A stretch of 64,000 nt of DNA, from NCBI GenBank assembly GCA_964445195.1, contig CAYUKA010000009.1, forward strand, positions 9,745 to 73,744. Direction: 5' to 3'. The translations under genes were made by a program, and so were the position numbers. This document shows, one piece after another, positions 8,557-17,298 of this stretch. Numbering within the stretch: the first letter of the stretch is position 1; every line of letters starts with the position of its first letter. Source of the stretch: UM-FILTER-47-13 sp964445195. Its GTDB lineage: Bacteria > Pseudomonadota > Alphaproteobacteria > Micavibrionales > Micavibrionaceae. The notes beneath the pieces were generated by a model that saw nothing but the letters and a program-made list of their open reading frames with translations, was not told the DNA's origin and searched no databases.

Positions 8557-11280
8557 CTATACGGGCAGGCTCTGATCCGTGACCAGGTTGCCATCGGCCA
8601 GCAGATCAGACAGCCCCGCACCGCCCAGACCACCATCGAAGGTGACGAGCGTCACAAAATCATTACCCTGGCCGTCGGCATTGACCTGCAGGACCGTATC
8701 ATCGCCGCTATTGACCAGGGCCATAAACTCATTCACATCGTCAAGGGCCGCATCGAACCCTTCCAGCACATCGGTAATGTTCAGCACATCGCCATCCGTT
8801 CCGGTTTCAAAATCCATGATCGTATCGCCGGCCTCGGCGACCGAGCGGAACAGGAAGATATCCGCGCCCTGATCGCCATACAGCGTATCCGCCCCGGTGC
8901 CGCCGATCAGCAGGTCATCGCCGATGCCGCCATCCAGAATATCGTCACCGGCGCCGCCATCGAGAATATCGCCGTCATCCGCCAGCAACACGATTTCAGT
9001 CTGGCTCTGCACCGTCAGGTCGAAGACAACGTCGTTGTAATCGGCATCGCCGAGATTCGGCAGGTCCTCAAAGCCGATGCGCAGCGTGTCATTATCCTGT
9101 TCTGCGCCGTCATGTTCCGCCGTCACGTTATTAAGCAGGAACGAGGCCACACCCAGATCCGAGTTGTGGATGGAGAACAGGTCAACCCGGGCGATTTGCA
9201 GCCCGGCCCCGAAATCGGCCGCCGCCAGCGTCAAATCGACAATGCCGTTCACGGGTGCGGTATTACTCAGATCGAACTCACCCAGCACAGGGTTGCCCAT
9301 GTCACCGGCGAAATAGATCTTATAATCAATGCCGTCATCAAGGTTATTGGCGCCGATATCGGCCAGCGTCAGCGTCAGCCGGTCAGCGGCGTCATCCAGC
9401 GTCACTTCCAGCAGCTCGCCGGGCTTCCAGACCTTGTTGCTGCCATTGCCCTTGATGCCGATGCCGTTGCCGTCACCGGTCTTGACCCATTTCAGCGTGC
9501 CGGTATCCAGCGCCGGGTTGAGCGGATCGCCGACAGAAACGGTTACGCCGTTCTTGCTGACCGAACCGGGACCGCCCTTCAGATCGAAATTATCCGGGTT
9601 CATGACCGACAGGCTGTCATCAACCAGCCCGGACACCACATGCACCGCGCCATCCGGGTTCAGAGCCGGCGCGCCGTCACGCGGCGTCGTGTGATAGACC
9701 GGCCCGTTCAGGACGGTTTCGCCGCTGCCGTCGGTAAAGACGAGGCTGATATCCGCGCCGTTATCATTGATCGTCGCCAGCCGTTCACCGGCGCCGTTAT
9801 AATCGAAAATGAATTCCAGCGCCCCATTCTCCAGGTCAAGCCCGTCAAAATCGTTCTTGCGGTCGCCATCGGCAATAATAAAGAAACCGAAATCCGTATC
9901 CGGCGCGCCGGGCAGGTTGATGGTCGCCGCCGTGCCGCTGGTGAAATCCTTGACGTTCGGAAAGGCCAGCGCGGCCGTCTGGATCGTGCCGTCGAGCGCG
10001 ATATTGTAAAAGCCGAGTGAATTGTTGAAACCCGCCCCGGTGGTCAGGAAGGTAATTTCCGCCGTGGTCGTAAAATCAACCGACAAGTCACCGGCAGCCA
10101 CGCCCAGCGCATTATCGCCCGGCGGCACCAGGTCGAGGATATCGACCCGCTCGGCCAGTGAAGGGAAGGTCACTGTGCTGTTAAATGTATGCTCATTGGT
10201 GGTGATCTCGATAAAGTCGCTGCTGCTGCTGGCGCCGCCAAACAAAGTGTCATTACCGGCGCCGCCGCGCAGCGTATCGTTGCCGAGGCTACCGTAAAGC
10301 TCGTCCGCCCCGTCGCCGCCGTCAAGGCTGTCATCGCCAAAACCGCCGAACAGATTGTCGTTGCCGTCTTCGCCGTTCAGCGTGTCATTGCCGACCGACG
10401 ACCACAGATAATCATCGCCCGCACCGCCATTGATGATAATATCGCCGTATTCAAGGCTGCTGTGGGTCAGGTCGATCATATCGCTGCCGGCCCCGGCGTC
10501 GATCTGCTCGATATCGATGAGCTGCAGCGATCCGGCATCCGAGTGATGCGTATGGTACGGATCATCAAGAAACAGCGAATCATCGCCATCGGTCATCACC
10601 AGCGTGTCGAAGCCGCTGCCGCCGTTAAATACATCCTGGCTGAGATTGGTGCCGGAGATATTAACCAGCGCCGCCGTGCCGGTGACGCCAGGCGACCCGA
10701 CATTATAAGCGTAAAAACCGTCGGCGAACTGGCCGTCGGCAAAAAAGACCAGCGTGTCATCGCCGTCTTCGCCGTTCAGGATATCGGCATCGGCGCCGCC
10801 GCTGAGCCAGTCATTGCCGCTGATCATGTCGCCGAGACCGTTACCGCCATTGACAATATCGTTGCCCGGGCCGCCATCGATAATGTCATCGCCCTGGCGG
10901 CCGTTAAGCAGATCATCGCCAACATTCGACCAGATCAGGTCATCCGCGCCGCCGCCGTCGACTTCAATATCGCCAAGATCAAAATTGGTACTGGCCAGCT
11001 GGATGACATCGCCGCCGGCCCCGGCAAAGAACACTTCAACATTATTGACCATCCGTTCGCCGGTCTGCAGATTTTCGAGAAACAGCGCATCGCCGATATT
11101 GGTCATCAGCAGCGTATCGATACCGGCCAGCCCTTCATAGCTGTCCGTATTCACATTTTTTTCGTCATCGATTGAAAAAGACTGGCCCGAATACGGGTTG
11201 ACGATCGTCAGGGTCAGATTCTGCATCTGGCCCTGGAAAAAGAAAATATCATTAAAGTTTGTGCCTGTTTGATCAGCCAT
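8557..11280 (-). CDS. RTX-type calcium-binding secreted protein with DUF4114-like domain
   Basis: A 907-residue acidic protein without an N-terminal signal peptide, as expected for type I secretion. RTX nonapeptides (GGxGxDxLx form) occur at about 107-190, 284-348 and 772-810. The last 100 residues, from ADIFLFRSVAEAGDTIMDF, match the C-terminal target region of type I secreted RTX proteins. Residues 51-145 and 222-315 are two copies of one module. Residues 415-555 plus 732-757 (ending in DADYNDVVFDL) resemble a DUF4114 domain split by about 160 residues. The repeats should bind calcium and fold outside the cell. The role could be adhesion, surface layer or enzyme-less matrix protein. No ABC exporter, membrane fusion protein or TolC gene is next to it. 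It is the longest gene in the window. Confidence 0.88.
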   Translation of the reverse strand: MADQTGTNFNDIFFFQGQMQNLTLTIVNPYSGQSFSIDDEKNVNTDSYEGLAGIDTLLMTNIGDALFLENLQTGERMVNNVEVFFAGAGGDVIQLASTNFDLGDIEVDGGGADDLIWSNVGDDLLNGRQGDDIIDGGPGNDIVNGGNGLGDMISGNDWLSGGADADILNGEDGDDTLVFFADGQFADGFYAYNVGSPGVTGTAALVNISGTNLSQDVFNGGSGFDTLVMTDGDDSLFLDDPYHTHHSDAGSLQLIDIEQIDAGAGSDMIDLTHSSLEYGDIIINGGAGDDYLWSSVGNDTLNGEDGNDNLFGGFGDDSLDGGDGADELYGSLGNDTLRGGAGNDTLFGGASSSSDFIEITTNEHTFNSTVTFPSLAERVDILDLVPPGDNALGVAAGDLSVDFTTTAEITFLTTGAGFNNSLGFYNIALDGTIQTAALAFPNVKDFTSGTAATINLPGAPDTDFGFFIIADGDRKNDFDGLDLENGALEFIFDYNGAGERLATINDNGADISLVFTDGSGETVLNGPVYHTTPRDGAPALNPDGAVHVVSGLVDDSLSVMNPDNFDLKGGPGSVSKNGVTVSVGDPLNPALDTGTLKWVKTGDGNGIGIKGNGSNKVWKPGELLEVTLDDAADRLTLTLADIGANNLDDGIDYKIYFAGDMGNPVLGEFDLSNTAPVNGIVDLTLAAADFGAGLQIARVDLFSIHNSDLGVASFLLNNVTAEHDGAEQDNDTLRIGFEDLPNLGDADYNDVVFDLTVQSQTEIVLLADDGDILDGGAGDDILDGGIGDDLLIGGTGADTLYGDQGADIFLFRSVAEAGDTIMDFETGTDGDVLNITDVLEGFDAALDDVNEFMALVNSGDDTVLQVNADGQGNDFVTLVTFDGGLGGAGLSDLLADGNLVTDQSLPV

Positions 11281-11616
11281 GGCAACCTAACCCACCGTCC
11301 TCACGTTACTAACATATTGTTTTTTCTTTTATATAAGAGGCCCCTGATTTACAGGATCTCTTCTCCCCCATCTTCCAGTTTCAGCTACAAAGATTAAAAC
11401 TTTATGTAAATTTTTTATTATATTGAGATGGTTTTTGTGGGAATCAGGCGGCAAATTTAGCACTGAACGGTACTGACAGCCGGTTTCACATTTTATTCTT
11501 AAATTACTGATATTTGATTTTGCAATGAAGCGCGCGCCGATAGTGCCCGATAGTGGTTGACAAACGCCGCCCTATCGCCGATAGCAAAAGGCAATCGACA
11601 CTGTAAAATCATCCTG
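11281..11616. other. AT-rich intergenic region between divergent RTX and MATE genes
   Basis: This 336-bp stretch holds no convincing gene and is clearly more AT-rich than its surroundings, as expected for two divergent promoters. Near its right end the motif CGATAG or its inverse recurs four times (11539-11583), including a CTATCGccGATAG palindrome, which could be a regulator site for the MATE gene. A TTGACA at 11557-11562 could be a -35 box but has no good -10 box at the right distance. An unspaced T-rich run precedes the RTX start. Confidence 0.45.
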
Positions 11617-13011
11617 ATGAGCCACACAAACGTTAACCCCGCCTATGCCCGCAAAGGCGATCTGACCACCGGCCCGGTTACGGGGCACCTGGTGCGCCTG
11701 ACTGTGCCGATGATCTGGGGCATTTTCGCGATTATCAGCTTCCAGCTGGTCGATACGTTTTTTATCTCGCTGCTCGGCACGCAGGCGCTGGCGGCGCTGA
11801 CCTTTACCTTTCCCGTCACCTTCGCGATTTTTACGATGATTATGGGCCTGAGCATCGCGACTTCCTCGGTCGTCTCGCGCCAGATCGGCGAAGGCAACGA
11901 GGATAAGGTCAAGCGGCTCGTCACTCACGGGCTGATTTTCGCGCTGCTGACCGGCCTGACGCTGGCCGCGGTCGGGCTGGGGCTGATGACGCCGCTGTTC
12001 CGGGCGATGGGCGCAGATGACACAATGATGCCGCTGATCCGCGATTATATGAACATCTGGTTCGCGGGCGCCGTCTGCCTGACCCTGCCGCTGGTCGGCA
12101 ACGCGGCGCTGCGCGCCGGCGGCAATACGACCATCCCGGCCCTGATCATGATTATCGCGGCCGTGACCAATGTCATTCTCGATCCGCTGCTGATTTTCGG
12201 CCTGTTCGGCTTTCCGCGGCTGGAACTGCAGGGCGCGGCCATCGCCACGGTGATCGCCAATAGCGGCGCGATGCTGGCCGGGCTGTATGTGCTGCATGTT
12301 AAAAAGCGCATGATCTGCCGTGACGGCCTGCATTTGCGCCATTTCGGCGATTCGGTCAAGCGGCTGGCCTTTATTGCGATCCCGGCCGGCCTGACCGGGG
12401 CGATCCAACCGATCGCCAACGGCGTGATTATTGCGCTGCTGGCCGGTTACGGCGCAGAAACCGTTGCCGCCTTCGGCGTTGCCACACGGCTGGAAGCCTT
12501 TGCGTTCGTCATTGTCATGGCCCTGGCCACCGGCATGGCGCCGATTATCGGCCAGAACTGGGGCGCGAAACGTTATGACCGGGTCGAAGCGACGTTGCAC
12601 AAGGCCTTTACCTTTGCCGTCGGCTGGTCGCTGCTGGTCGCGCTGGTCTTTATGCTGTTCGCCAAACCGCTGGCCGGGCTGTTTTCGCCGGATAACGACC
12701 CGGCTTTCATCCATGCCGCGACGCTGTATTTCTGGCTGGTCGCGCTGACCTATGCGCCCGGTAACCTCGTCCAGGGCTGGAGCAGCGCCTTTAATGCCAT
12801 GGGCATGCCCCAGCGCAGCGCCATGATGATCGGGATCAAACTGCTGGCGCTGCAAATTCCGCTGGCGCTGGCCGGTCATCACTATTTCGGGCTGACCGGG
12901 ATTTTCGCGGCGATCGCAATTACCAACTTAGTCTCCGGTGTCGGCTTCCACCTGCTGAACAGGCGGCTGTGCAGGCAGCAGCGCCAGGCTGCCCCGCAAG
13001 GGGCGGCCTGA
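11617..13011 (+). CDS. MATE-family multidrug efflux transporter
   Basis: A 464-residue inner-membrane protein with twelve hydrophobic segments in two similar halves of six, the MATE fold. Members export cationic drugs, dyes or metabolites in exchange for Na+ or H+. Start is taken at ATG 11617 (MSHTNVNPAYARKGDL), since a frame extending to TTG 11557 has no family-like residues. The segment TGPVTGHLVRLTVPMIWG opens helix 1 as in NorM/DinF-like proteins. The upstream region has CGATAG repeats that could bind a regulator. Its stop is 6 bp from the stop of the convergent AsmA-like gene. Substrate unknown. Confidence 0.9.
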   Translation: MSHTNVNPAYARKGDLTTGPVTGHLVRLTVPMIWGIFAIISFQLVDTFFISLLGTQALAALTFTFPVTFAIFTMIMGLSIATSSVVSRQIGEGNEDKVKRLVTHGLIFALLTGLTLAAVGLGLMTPLFRAMGADDTMMPLIRDYMNIWFAGAVCLTLPLVGNAALRAGGNTTIPALIMIIAAVTNVILDPLLIFGLFGFPRLELQGAAIATVIANSGAMLAGLYVLHVKKRMICRDGLHLRHFGDSVKRLAFIAIPAGLTGAIQPIANGVIIALLAGYGAETVAAFGVATRLEAFAFVIVMALATGMAPIIGQNWGAKRYDRVEATLHKAFTFAVGWSLLVALVFMLFAKPLAGLFSPDNDPAFIHAATLYFWLVALTYAPGNLVQGWSSAFNAMGMPQRSAMMIGIKLLALQIPLALAGHHYFGLTGIFAAIAITNLVSGVGFHLLNRRLCRQQRQAAPQGAA

Positions 13012-13017
13012 TAGCGC

Positions 13018-13896
13018 CTAATTCTCAAACATATTGAGCATCCGGTCGACAATCGTGCCCGGCGTTACTTCCGGCGGCTCGAAATCAGCCAGCGCCTCCG
13101 GCGCCATGCCCTGCAGGAAGCCGCCGCGCAACGAGGATTGCGCCGCGACCTGCACGACATAGCCGAGAATCTGGGTCATGGCCTGCGAGGCAATCACGCC
13201 GTTTTCTTCCTCGCCGAGGCCGCGAATCCGGATTTCCGGCATTGTCACCGGCTCCATCTCGTTCTTCAGCAATGTCGAAGCCGGCCGCAGCGCCGCCTTG
13301 CCGATCAGCAGCTCGCGCACAATGACCCTGGTCGGTTCCTGCGCGCTTTCATGTTCAAGGCTGGCCTTGCTGTTTACATGGTCGGTGATTTCAGTCAGGT
13401 TGGTACCCCATTCCTTGACCTCGAGATTGACCGCCGCGCCATCGACCCGGATATTATCGAACACCAGCAAATCCTTGCTGATTTCGGCCGTGGTGATCGC
13501 GATTTGCTCAAAGCGCATGGCATAGGGAGACGCCTCGTAACCTTCCGGGTTGGCGATCTGCACGCCTTTGACCATCACGCGCCGCTCCTGCAGGCTGACA
13601 TCAAGGCTGTCGATACTGACCGCAACGCCGAGCGACGCGGTCGCCAGCTTTTCCACCGCCGCCTTGCCGTAGGCGCCGAGATTCATCATCAGGATCACGG
13701 CCACCACCGCGGCCACAGCGATCACTGCTGCCGCAATGGCCAGCCGCTGGCCGCCGCCGCTACCGGAAGACGGCGTTTCGGAACCGCCCTTCCCGGATTC
13801 GTCTTTCTCAGGGCCGTCCTGTGGCGCGTCCTTTTTGGTTTTGTCTTTGGCAGCGGTCTTTTTCGCGGTGCTTTTGGCGGCACTTTTCGTGGCCAT
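13018..13896 (-). CDS. AsmA-like membrane-anchored protein
   Basis: The 292-residue product begins with a Lys/Ala-rich cytoplasmic tail (residues 1-50, low complexity), followed by one transmembrane helix at about 51-73. It then has a periplasmic beta-rich domain with phrases such as SLGVAVSIDSLDVSLQERRV and NIRVDGAAVNLEVKEWGTNL. These are typical of the N-terminal part of AsmA or DUF748-like proteins, which belong to the bridge-like lipid-transport family. It is much shorter than classical AsmA. A role in envelope lipid handling is inference from the family. It is convergent with the MATE gene. Confidence 0.6.
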   Translation of the reverse strand: MATKSAAKSTAKKTAAKDKTKKDAPQDGPEKDESGKGGSETPSSGSGGGQRLAIAAAVIAVAAVVAVILMMNLGAYGKAAVEKLATASLGVAVSIDSLDVSLQERRVMVKGVQIANPEGYEASPYAMRFEQIAITTAEISKDLLVFDNIRVDGAAVNLEVKEWGTNLTEITDHVNSKASLEHESAQEPTRVIVRELLIGKAALRPASTLLKNEMEPVTMPEIRIRGLGEEENGVIASQAMTQILGYVVQVAAQSSLRGGFLQGMAPEALADFEPPEVTPGTIVDRMLNMFEN

Positions 13897-14050
13897 GGGC
13901 TGATCCTTTCATCAGAGATAATTACAATCGGGATAATAACAGTCGGGTATTACAGTCAAAAACCGCCCTTATGCTGCCCGATTTTTGCCCGCGGTTCAAG
14001 ATATGCTGGTATCATGTAACAATCCGAGCCCGCGCCGCGAATAGTATTTC

Positions 14051-14761
14051 ATGAGTCCTGAGCCTGAACCGTTCATAAGCCGTTACAAACACTGGCTGGC
14101 GCTGTCCGGCCTGATCCTGCTGGCGCTGCTGGCCTGGGCCGCGGGGCTGCATGACACGCTGACGCTGGCCGGGTTCCAGACATATAAAGACGCGCTGCTA
14201 ACCTATACGCAAGACCATGCCGTTATTGCCGCCGCCGCTTATATCGTGATTTATGCGGCCTCTGTCGCCCTATCGCTGCCGGCCGCCACGCTGATGACGC
14301 TGGCCGGTGGCTTTTTGTTCGGCAAATGGTGGGGCACGCTGTATGTCGTTACTGCCGCGACAATCGGCGCGACGCTGATCTTCCTGATCGCCCGCTCGAC
14401 CTTCGGCGCGGCCCTGCGGGCCAAAGCCGGAACGGTTTACACAAAAATCGCCGTTCATCTGGACGAGAACGCGGCAGGGTATCTACTGTTCATGCGGCTG
14501 GTGCCGTTATTCCCGTTCGTGCTGGTCAATATCGTGCCGGCACTGGTCCCGGTTAAGCTGCGGGTTTTCGTGCTGACCACCTTTTTCGGCATCATCCCGG
14601 GCAGTTTCGTTTATACCAATCTCGGTGCCGAACTGGGCGAGGTTGAAAGCCTGACCGGCCTTGTTTCGACCGATACGCTGCTGGCCTTTACATTACTCGG
14701 GCTTTTCGCTCTGATACCGGTTATCTACAAAACCGTAAAGGCGCGCTATGAACGATCATAA
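14051..14761 (+). CDS. TVP38/TMEM64 family membrane protein
   Basis: A 236-residue integral membrane protein of the DedA/VTT superfamily. It has a first hydrophobic helix at residues 15-33, then the family core: LPAATLMTLAGGFLFGKWWGT, and RLVPLFPFVLVNIVPALVPV with the conserved Arg and Pro, and the FFGIIPGSFVYTNLGAEL segment. VTT proteins are implicated in lipid scrambling or transport of undecaprenyl carriers. The gene overlaps the downstream disulfide oxidoreductase by 14 bp, a pairing seen in many bacteria, so the two are translationally coupled. Confidence 0.87.
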   Translation: MSPEPEPFISRYKHWLALSGLILLALLAWAAGLHDTLTLAGFQTYKDALLTYTQDHAVIAAAAYIVIYAASVALSLPAATLMTLAGGFLFGKWWGTLYVVTAATIGATLIFLIARSTFGAALRAKAGTVYTKIAVHLDENAAGYLLFMRLVPLFPFVLVNIVPALVPVKLRVFVLTTFFGIIPGSFVYTNLGAELGEVESLTGLVSTDTLLAFTLLGLFALIPVIYKTVKARYERS

Positions 14762-16235
14762 CCGGCAACAAACTCAAACCACACGGCCAAAGACGCTCCC
14801 AGGCACACTCCATGTCGATCTCGCCGTGATCGGCGCCGGGGCCGCCGGCCTGTCTGTCGCCGCCGGGGCGGTCCGGCTGGGCTTTGACGTGGCGCTGATC
14901 GAAAAAGGCGAGATGGGCGGCGAATGCCTGAATAGCGGCTGCGTGCCCTCAAAAGCGCTGCTGGCCGCCGCCAAGGCCGCACATACGATGCGTACGGCTG
15001 ATACGTACGGCCTGCCGGCCGCTTCACTGGGCGCCGGTTATGATTACCGCCGGGTCAAAACCCATATCGACACGGTGATTCGCGGCATCGCCCCGCATGA
15101 TTCGCAGGAGCGGTTCGAGGGCATGGGTGTTAAGGTGTTTCGCGCCGCCGCCCGCCTGACCGGGCCAAACACGCTGATCGCCGGCGACCGGGAGATCCGG
15201 GCGCGCTATATCGTTATCGCCACCGGGGCCGGTCCGGCCATCCCGCCCATCACCGGCCTTGACTCGGACAAGGTGCTGACCAATGAAACGGTTTTCACCC
15301 TAACGCAGCAGCCCGGTCACCTGGTGATTCTCGGCGGCGGCGCGATCGGCATGGAGCTGGCGCAGGCTTACCGCCGTCTTGGCAGTCAAGTGACGCTGCT
15401 TGATGCCGGGCCGGTGCTGCCGCGCGATGACCGGACGCTGGCTGGCACGCTGCGCGACGTGCTGCGCGATGAAGGGGTCCGGATTTACGAATCGGTTACC
15501 GTTGAAAGCGTGGAATGGCGCGGCGACGCCCCGTCCGTCACGATCCGCCAGGGCGCGGATCTGTTCGTCATTGACGGCTCGCATTTGCTGGTCGCCGCCG
15601 GACGGCAGCCACGGCTTGACGGGCTGGGGCTGGCGGAAGCGGGCGTGGATTACGAGAGCGGCGGCATCAAAACCGACCGCCGGCTGCGTACCAGCGTACG
15701 CCATATCTACGCCGCCGGTGACGTTGTTGCCGGCGCGCCGCGCTTCACCCACGCCGCCGGTTATGAGGCCGGGATCATTATCCGCAATATGATGTTCCGT
15801 CTGCCGGCCAAAGCGGACTACAGCACCCTGCCGTGGGTCACCTATACCGACCCGGAGCTGGCGCAGGTCGGGCTGACCGAAGCGCAGGCCCGCGAACAAT
15901 ACGGGGACAGGATTAAAATATCTTTCTGGCCGCTCAAAGACAGCGACCGCGGCCGGATCGACAAACACGTACAAGGGGGGGTCAGGCTGGTCATGGACCC
16001 GAAAGGGCGGCTGCGCGGCGCCGCGATCCTCGCGCCGCAGGCCGGGGATATGATCGGGCTGTGGACGCTGGCGCTCGGGGAAAAGCTCAAACTCAGTAAA
16101 ATCGCCGGCATGATCGCGCCCTACCCGACCTATGGCGAAGCAGGCAAACAGGCCGCCGGCGCTTATTTCTCCGATGCGCTGTTCAGCGGCAGAACCCGCT
16201 TTGCCATCGGCCTTTTGCAGAAATTACCGTTTTAA
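14748..16235 (+). CDS. Class I pyridine nucleotide-disulfide oxidoreductase
   Basis: A flavoprotein of 495 residues related to dihydrolipoamide dehydrogenase and mercuric reductase. The FAD-binding GxGxxG motif is VIGAGAAGLSVAAG near residue 27. The redox disulfide is GGECLNSGCVPSKALL (Cys60 and Cys65). NAD(P) is bound at ILGGGAIGMELA near residue 200, and the second FAD contact is IYAAGDVV. It lacks the lipoyl or mercury-binding N-terminal domains. The usual C-terminal HPTxxE catalytic pair reads YPTYGE, so the active-site His is replaced by Tyr, which argues against ordinary Lpd activity. It is coupled to the TVP38 gene. Substrate unknown. Confidence 0.85.
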   Translation: MNDHNRQQTQTTRPKTLPGTLHVDLAVIGAGAAGLSVAAGAVRLGFDVALIEKGEMGGECLNSGCVPSKALLAAAKAAHTMRTADTYGLPAASLGAGYDYRRVKTHIDTVIRGIAPHDSQERFEGMGVKVFRAAARLTGPNTLIAGDREIRARYIVIATGAGPAIPPITGLDSDKVLTNETVFTLTQQPGHLVILGGGAIGMELAQAYRRLGSQVTLLDAGPVLPRDDRTLAGTLRDVLRDEGVRIYESVTVESVEWRGDAPSVTIRQGADLFVIDGSHLLVAAGRQPRLDGLGLAEAGVDYESGGIKTDRRLRTSVRHIYAAGDVVAGAPRFTHAAGYEAGIIIRNMMFRLPAKADYSTLPWVTYTDPELAQVGLTEAQAREQYGDRIKISFWPLKDSDRGRIDKHVQGGVRLVMDPKGRLRGAAILAPQAGDMIGLWTLALGEKLKLSKIAGMIAPYPTYGEAGKQAAGAYFSDALFSGRTRFAIGLLQKLPF

Positions 16236-16380
16236 AACCACTGGCAGCCGCGATCTGGCTGATACAGATATTGGCCGGGCGAACCCCCTGCATGATAAAA
16301 TCAACAGGACGCGCCGGGGATGGTTTTCGTCAGGTTTAACTGAATAGGCGGGGTGCGCGCACACAGGGAAAGCCCTTCGT

Positions 16381-16893
16381 TTAAATAACGCCAAGCCTCC
16401 CGGTCAGTATCGCCAAAACCTGCTCCGGCGTTTTGTGAGCGGTATCAATCGCCAGGTCTTTCGTCTCCCAGGCCTCGTATTCACGGTCCATAACCTCCTG
16501 CCATGTGGGCATTTTGTGACCTTTTATATCCGCCCTGCGCATTTCAACCCGCTTTTTATGCTCTTCCTTATCAGAACAGATAATCTCTATTTCATGGGCT
16601 TCAGCCTGATTTTGAACAGCAACGTCTTTCCAGGCCGCACGCGTAATAGCAATGGAGTTAACAGAATCAGCAATAACAATATTTCCGGCACGAAGATTAT
16701 CTGCCGCGATATCATAAGCGACCAGATATCCCTCATTCCCAATCTTCATAGCTTCAAGATTTTTCAGCCGCTGCTCTATCGTGTCTATGCGGATGTAAAC
16801 GGCTTGCAGCTGTTCAGCCAGAGCTTTTGCCAATGTAGTTTTCCCGGTTCCCGGCAAACCGCCGAATATTATAAGCGTCGCATTCCTGTTCAC
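16381..16893 (-). CDS. P-loop kinase-like protein (AAA_33 type)
   Basis: A 170-residue P-loop protein. Walker A is FGGLPGTGKTTLAKAL at about 10-25. The later DSVNSIAITRAAW and ICSDKEEHKKRVEMRRADIKGH segments resemble the AAA_33/zeta-toxin/polynucleotide kinase-like group. Members phosphorylate small molecules, nucleic-acid ends or sugars; the substrate here cannot be told. No antitoxin-like partner lies next to it, so a toxin role is not supported. The gene is visibly more AT-rich than its neighbours, which suggests it may have been acquired. It lies alone between the oxidoreductase and a tRNA gene. Confidence 0.78.
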   Translation of the reverse strand: MNRNATLIIFGGLPGTGKTTLAKALAEQLQAVYIRIDTIEQRLKNLEAMKIGNEGYLVAYDIAADNLRAGNIVIADSVNSIAITRAAWKDVAVQNQAEAHEIEIICSDKEEHKKRVEMRRADIKGHKMPTWQEVMDREYEAWETKDLAIDTAHKTPEQVLAILTGRLGVI

Positions 16894-17027
16894 GGCAGTG
16901 TCCTTTAGCGAGATCAGTTTTTTGACGTTATGTCCTGACCGGGGTCTTTAATTTTAAGTGTTGCGTAAAACTGCGGGATCAACAGCGTCAGAACGGCCTG
17001 CCACCCAAAGCCCGTAACGGCACAGGA

Positions 17028-17115
17028 TGGCGGAGACGGGGGGATTCGAACCCCCGACACCTTTCGGTGAACACGATTTCCAATCGTGCGCCTTAAGCCG
17101 CTCGGCCACGTCTCC
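17028..17115 (-). tRNA. tRNA-Ser (anticodon GGA)
   Basis: The 88-nt gene folds as a class II tRNA. Acceptor arms are GGAGACG (from 17115) and CGTCTCC; the anticodon stem CACGA/TCGTG holds loop TTGGAAA with anticodon GGA. The variable arm TTCACCGAAAGGTGTC is long as in tRNA-Ser, and the T arm is GGGGG-TTCGAAT-CCCCC. The discriminator is G and the terminal CCA is encoded (17028-17030). It reads UCC and UCU serine codons. Confidence 0.97.
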
Positions 17116-17151
17116 TTGTGCGGTCCTGATACCCGCGAAAAGCTGCGCCAA

Positions 17152-17180
17152 AACCTAGCGGGACCACAGGCAAAGTGCAA
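17152..17180 (-). promoter_or_regulatory. Sigma-70-type promoter of tRNA-Ser
   Basis: On the minus strand, -35 TTGCAC (17175-17180) and -10 TAGGTT (17152-17157) are separated by exactly 17 bp. They lie about 37 bp upstream of the tRNA 5' end, a form usual for alphaproteobacterial tRNA promoters. Confidence 0.7.
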
Positions 17181-17298
17181 GCGCGATTTATATTTATTAG
17201 CCACTAAGCGTTACACAGAGATTGGCGTACGGACAATTCCTTGCTAGAATAGTAGAAAGTGTTTGTTTTTGACTTAAATAATCATTCATGTAACGGCC

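Noticed and set aside
8579..11175. Long open frames antisense to the RTX gene
   Set aside because: They are by-products of the repetitive GC-rich RTX coding sequence; the translations are low-complexity without start signals or family matches.
16381..16893. A zeta-toxin of a toxin-antitoxin pair
   Set aside because: The P-loop fits a broad kinase group, but no small antitoxin gene is adjacent and toxin-specific residues cannot be confirmed.
16914..17204. Open frames running through the tRNA-Ser gene
   Set aside because: The tRNA fold is complete and explains the region; the frames have no family match.
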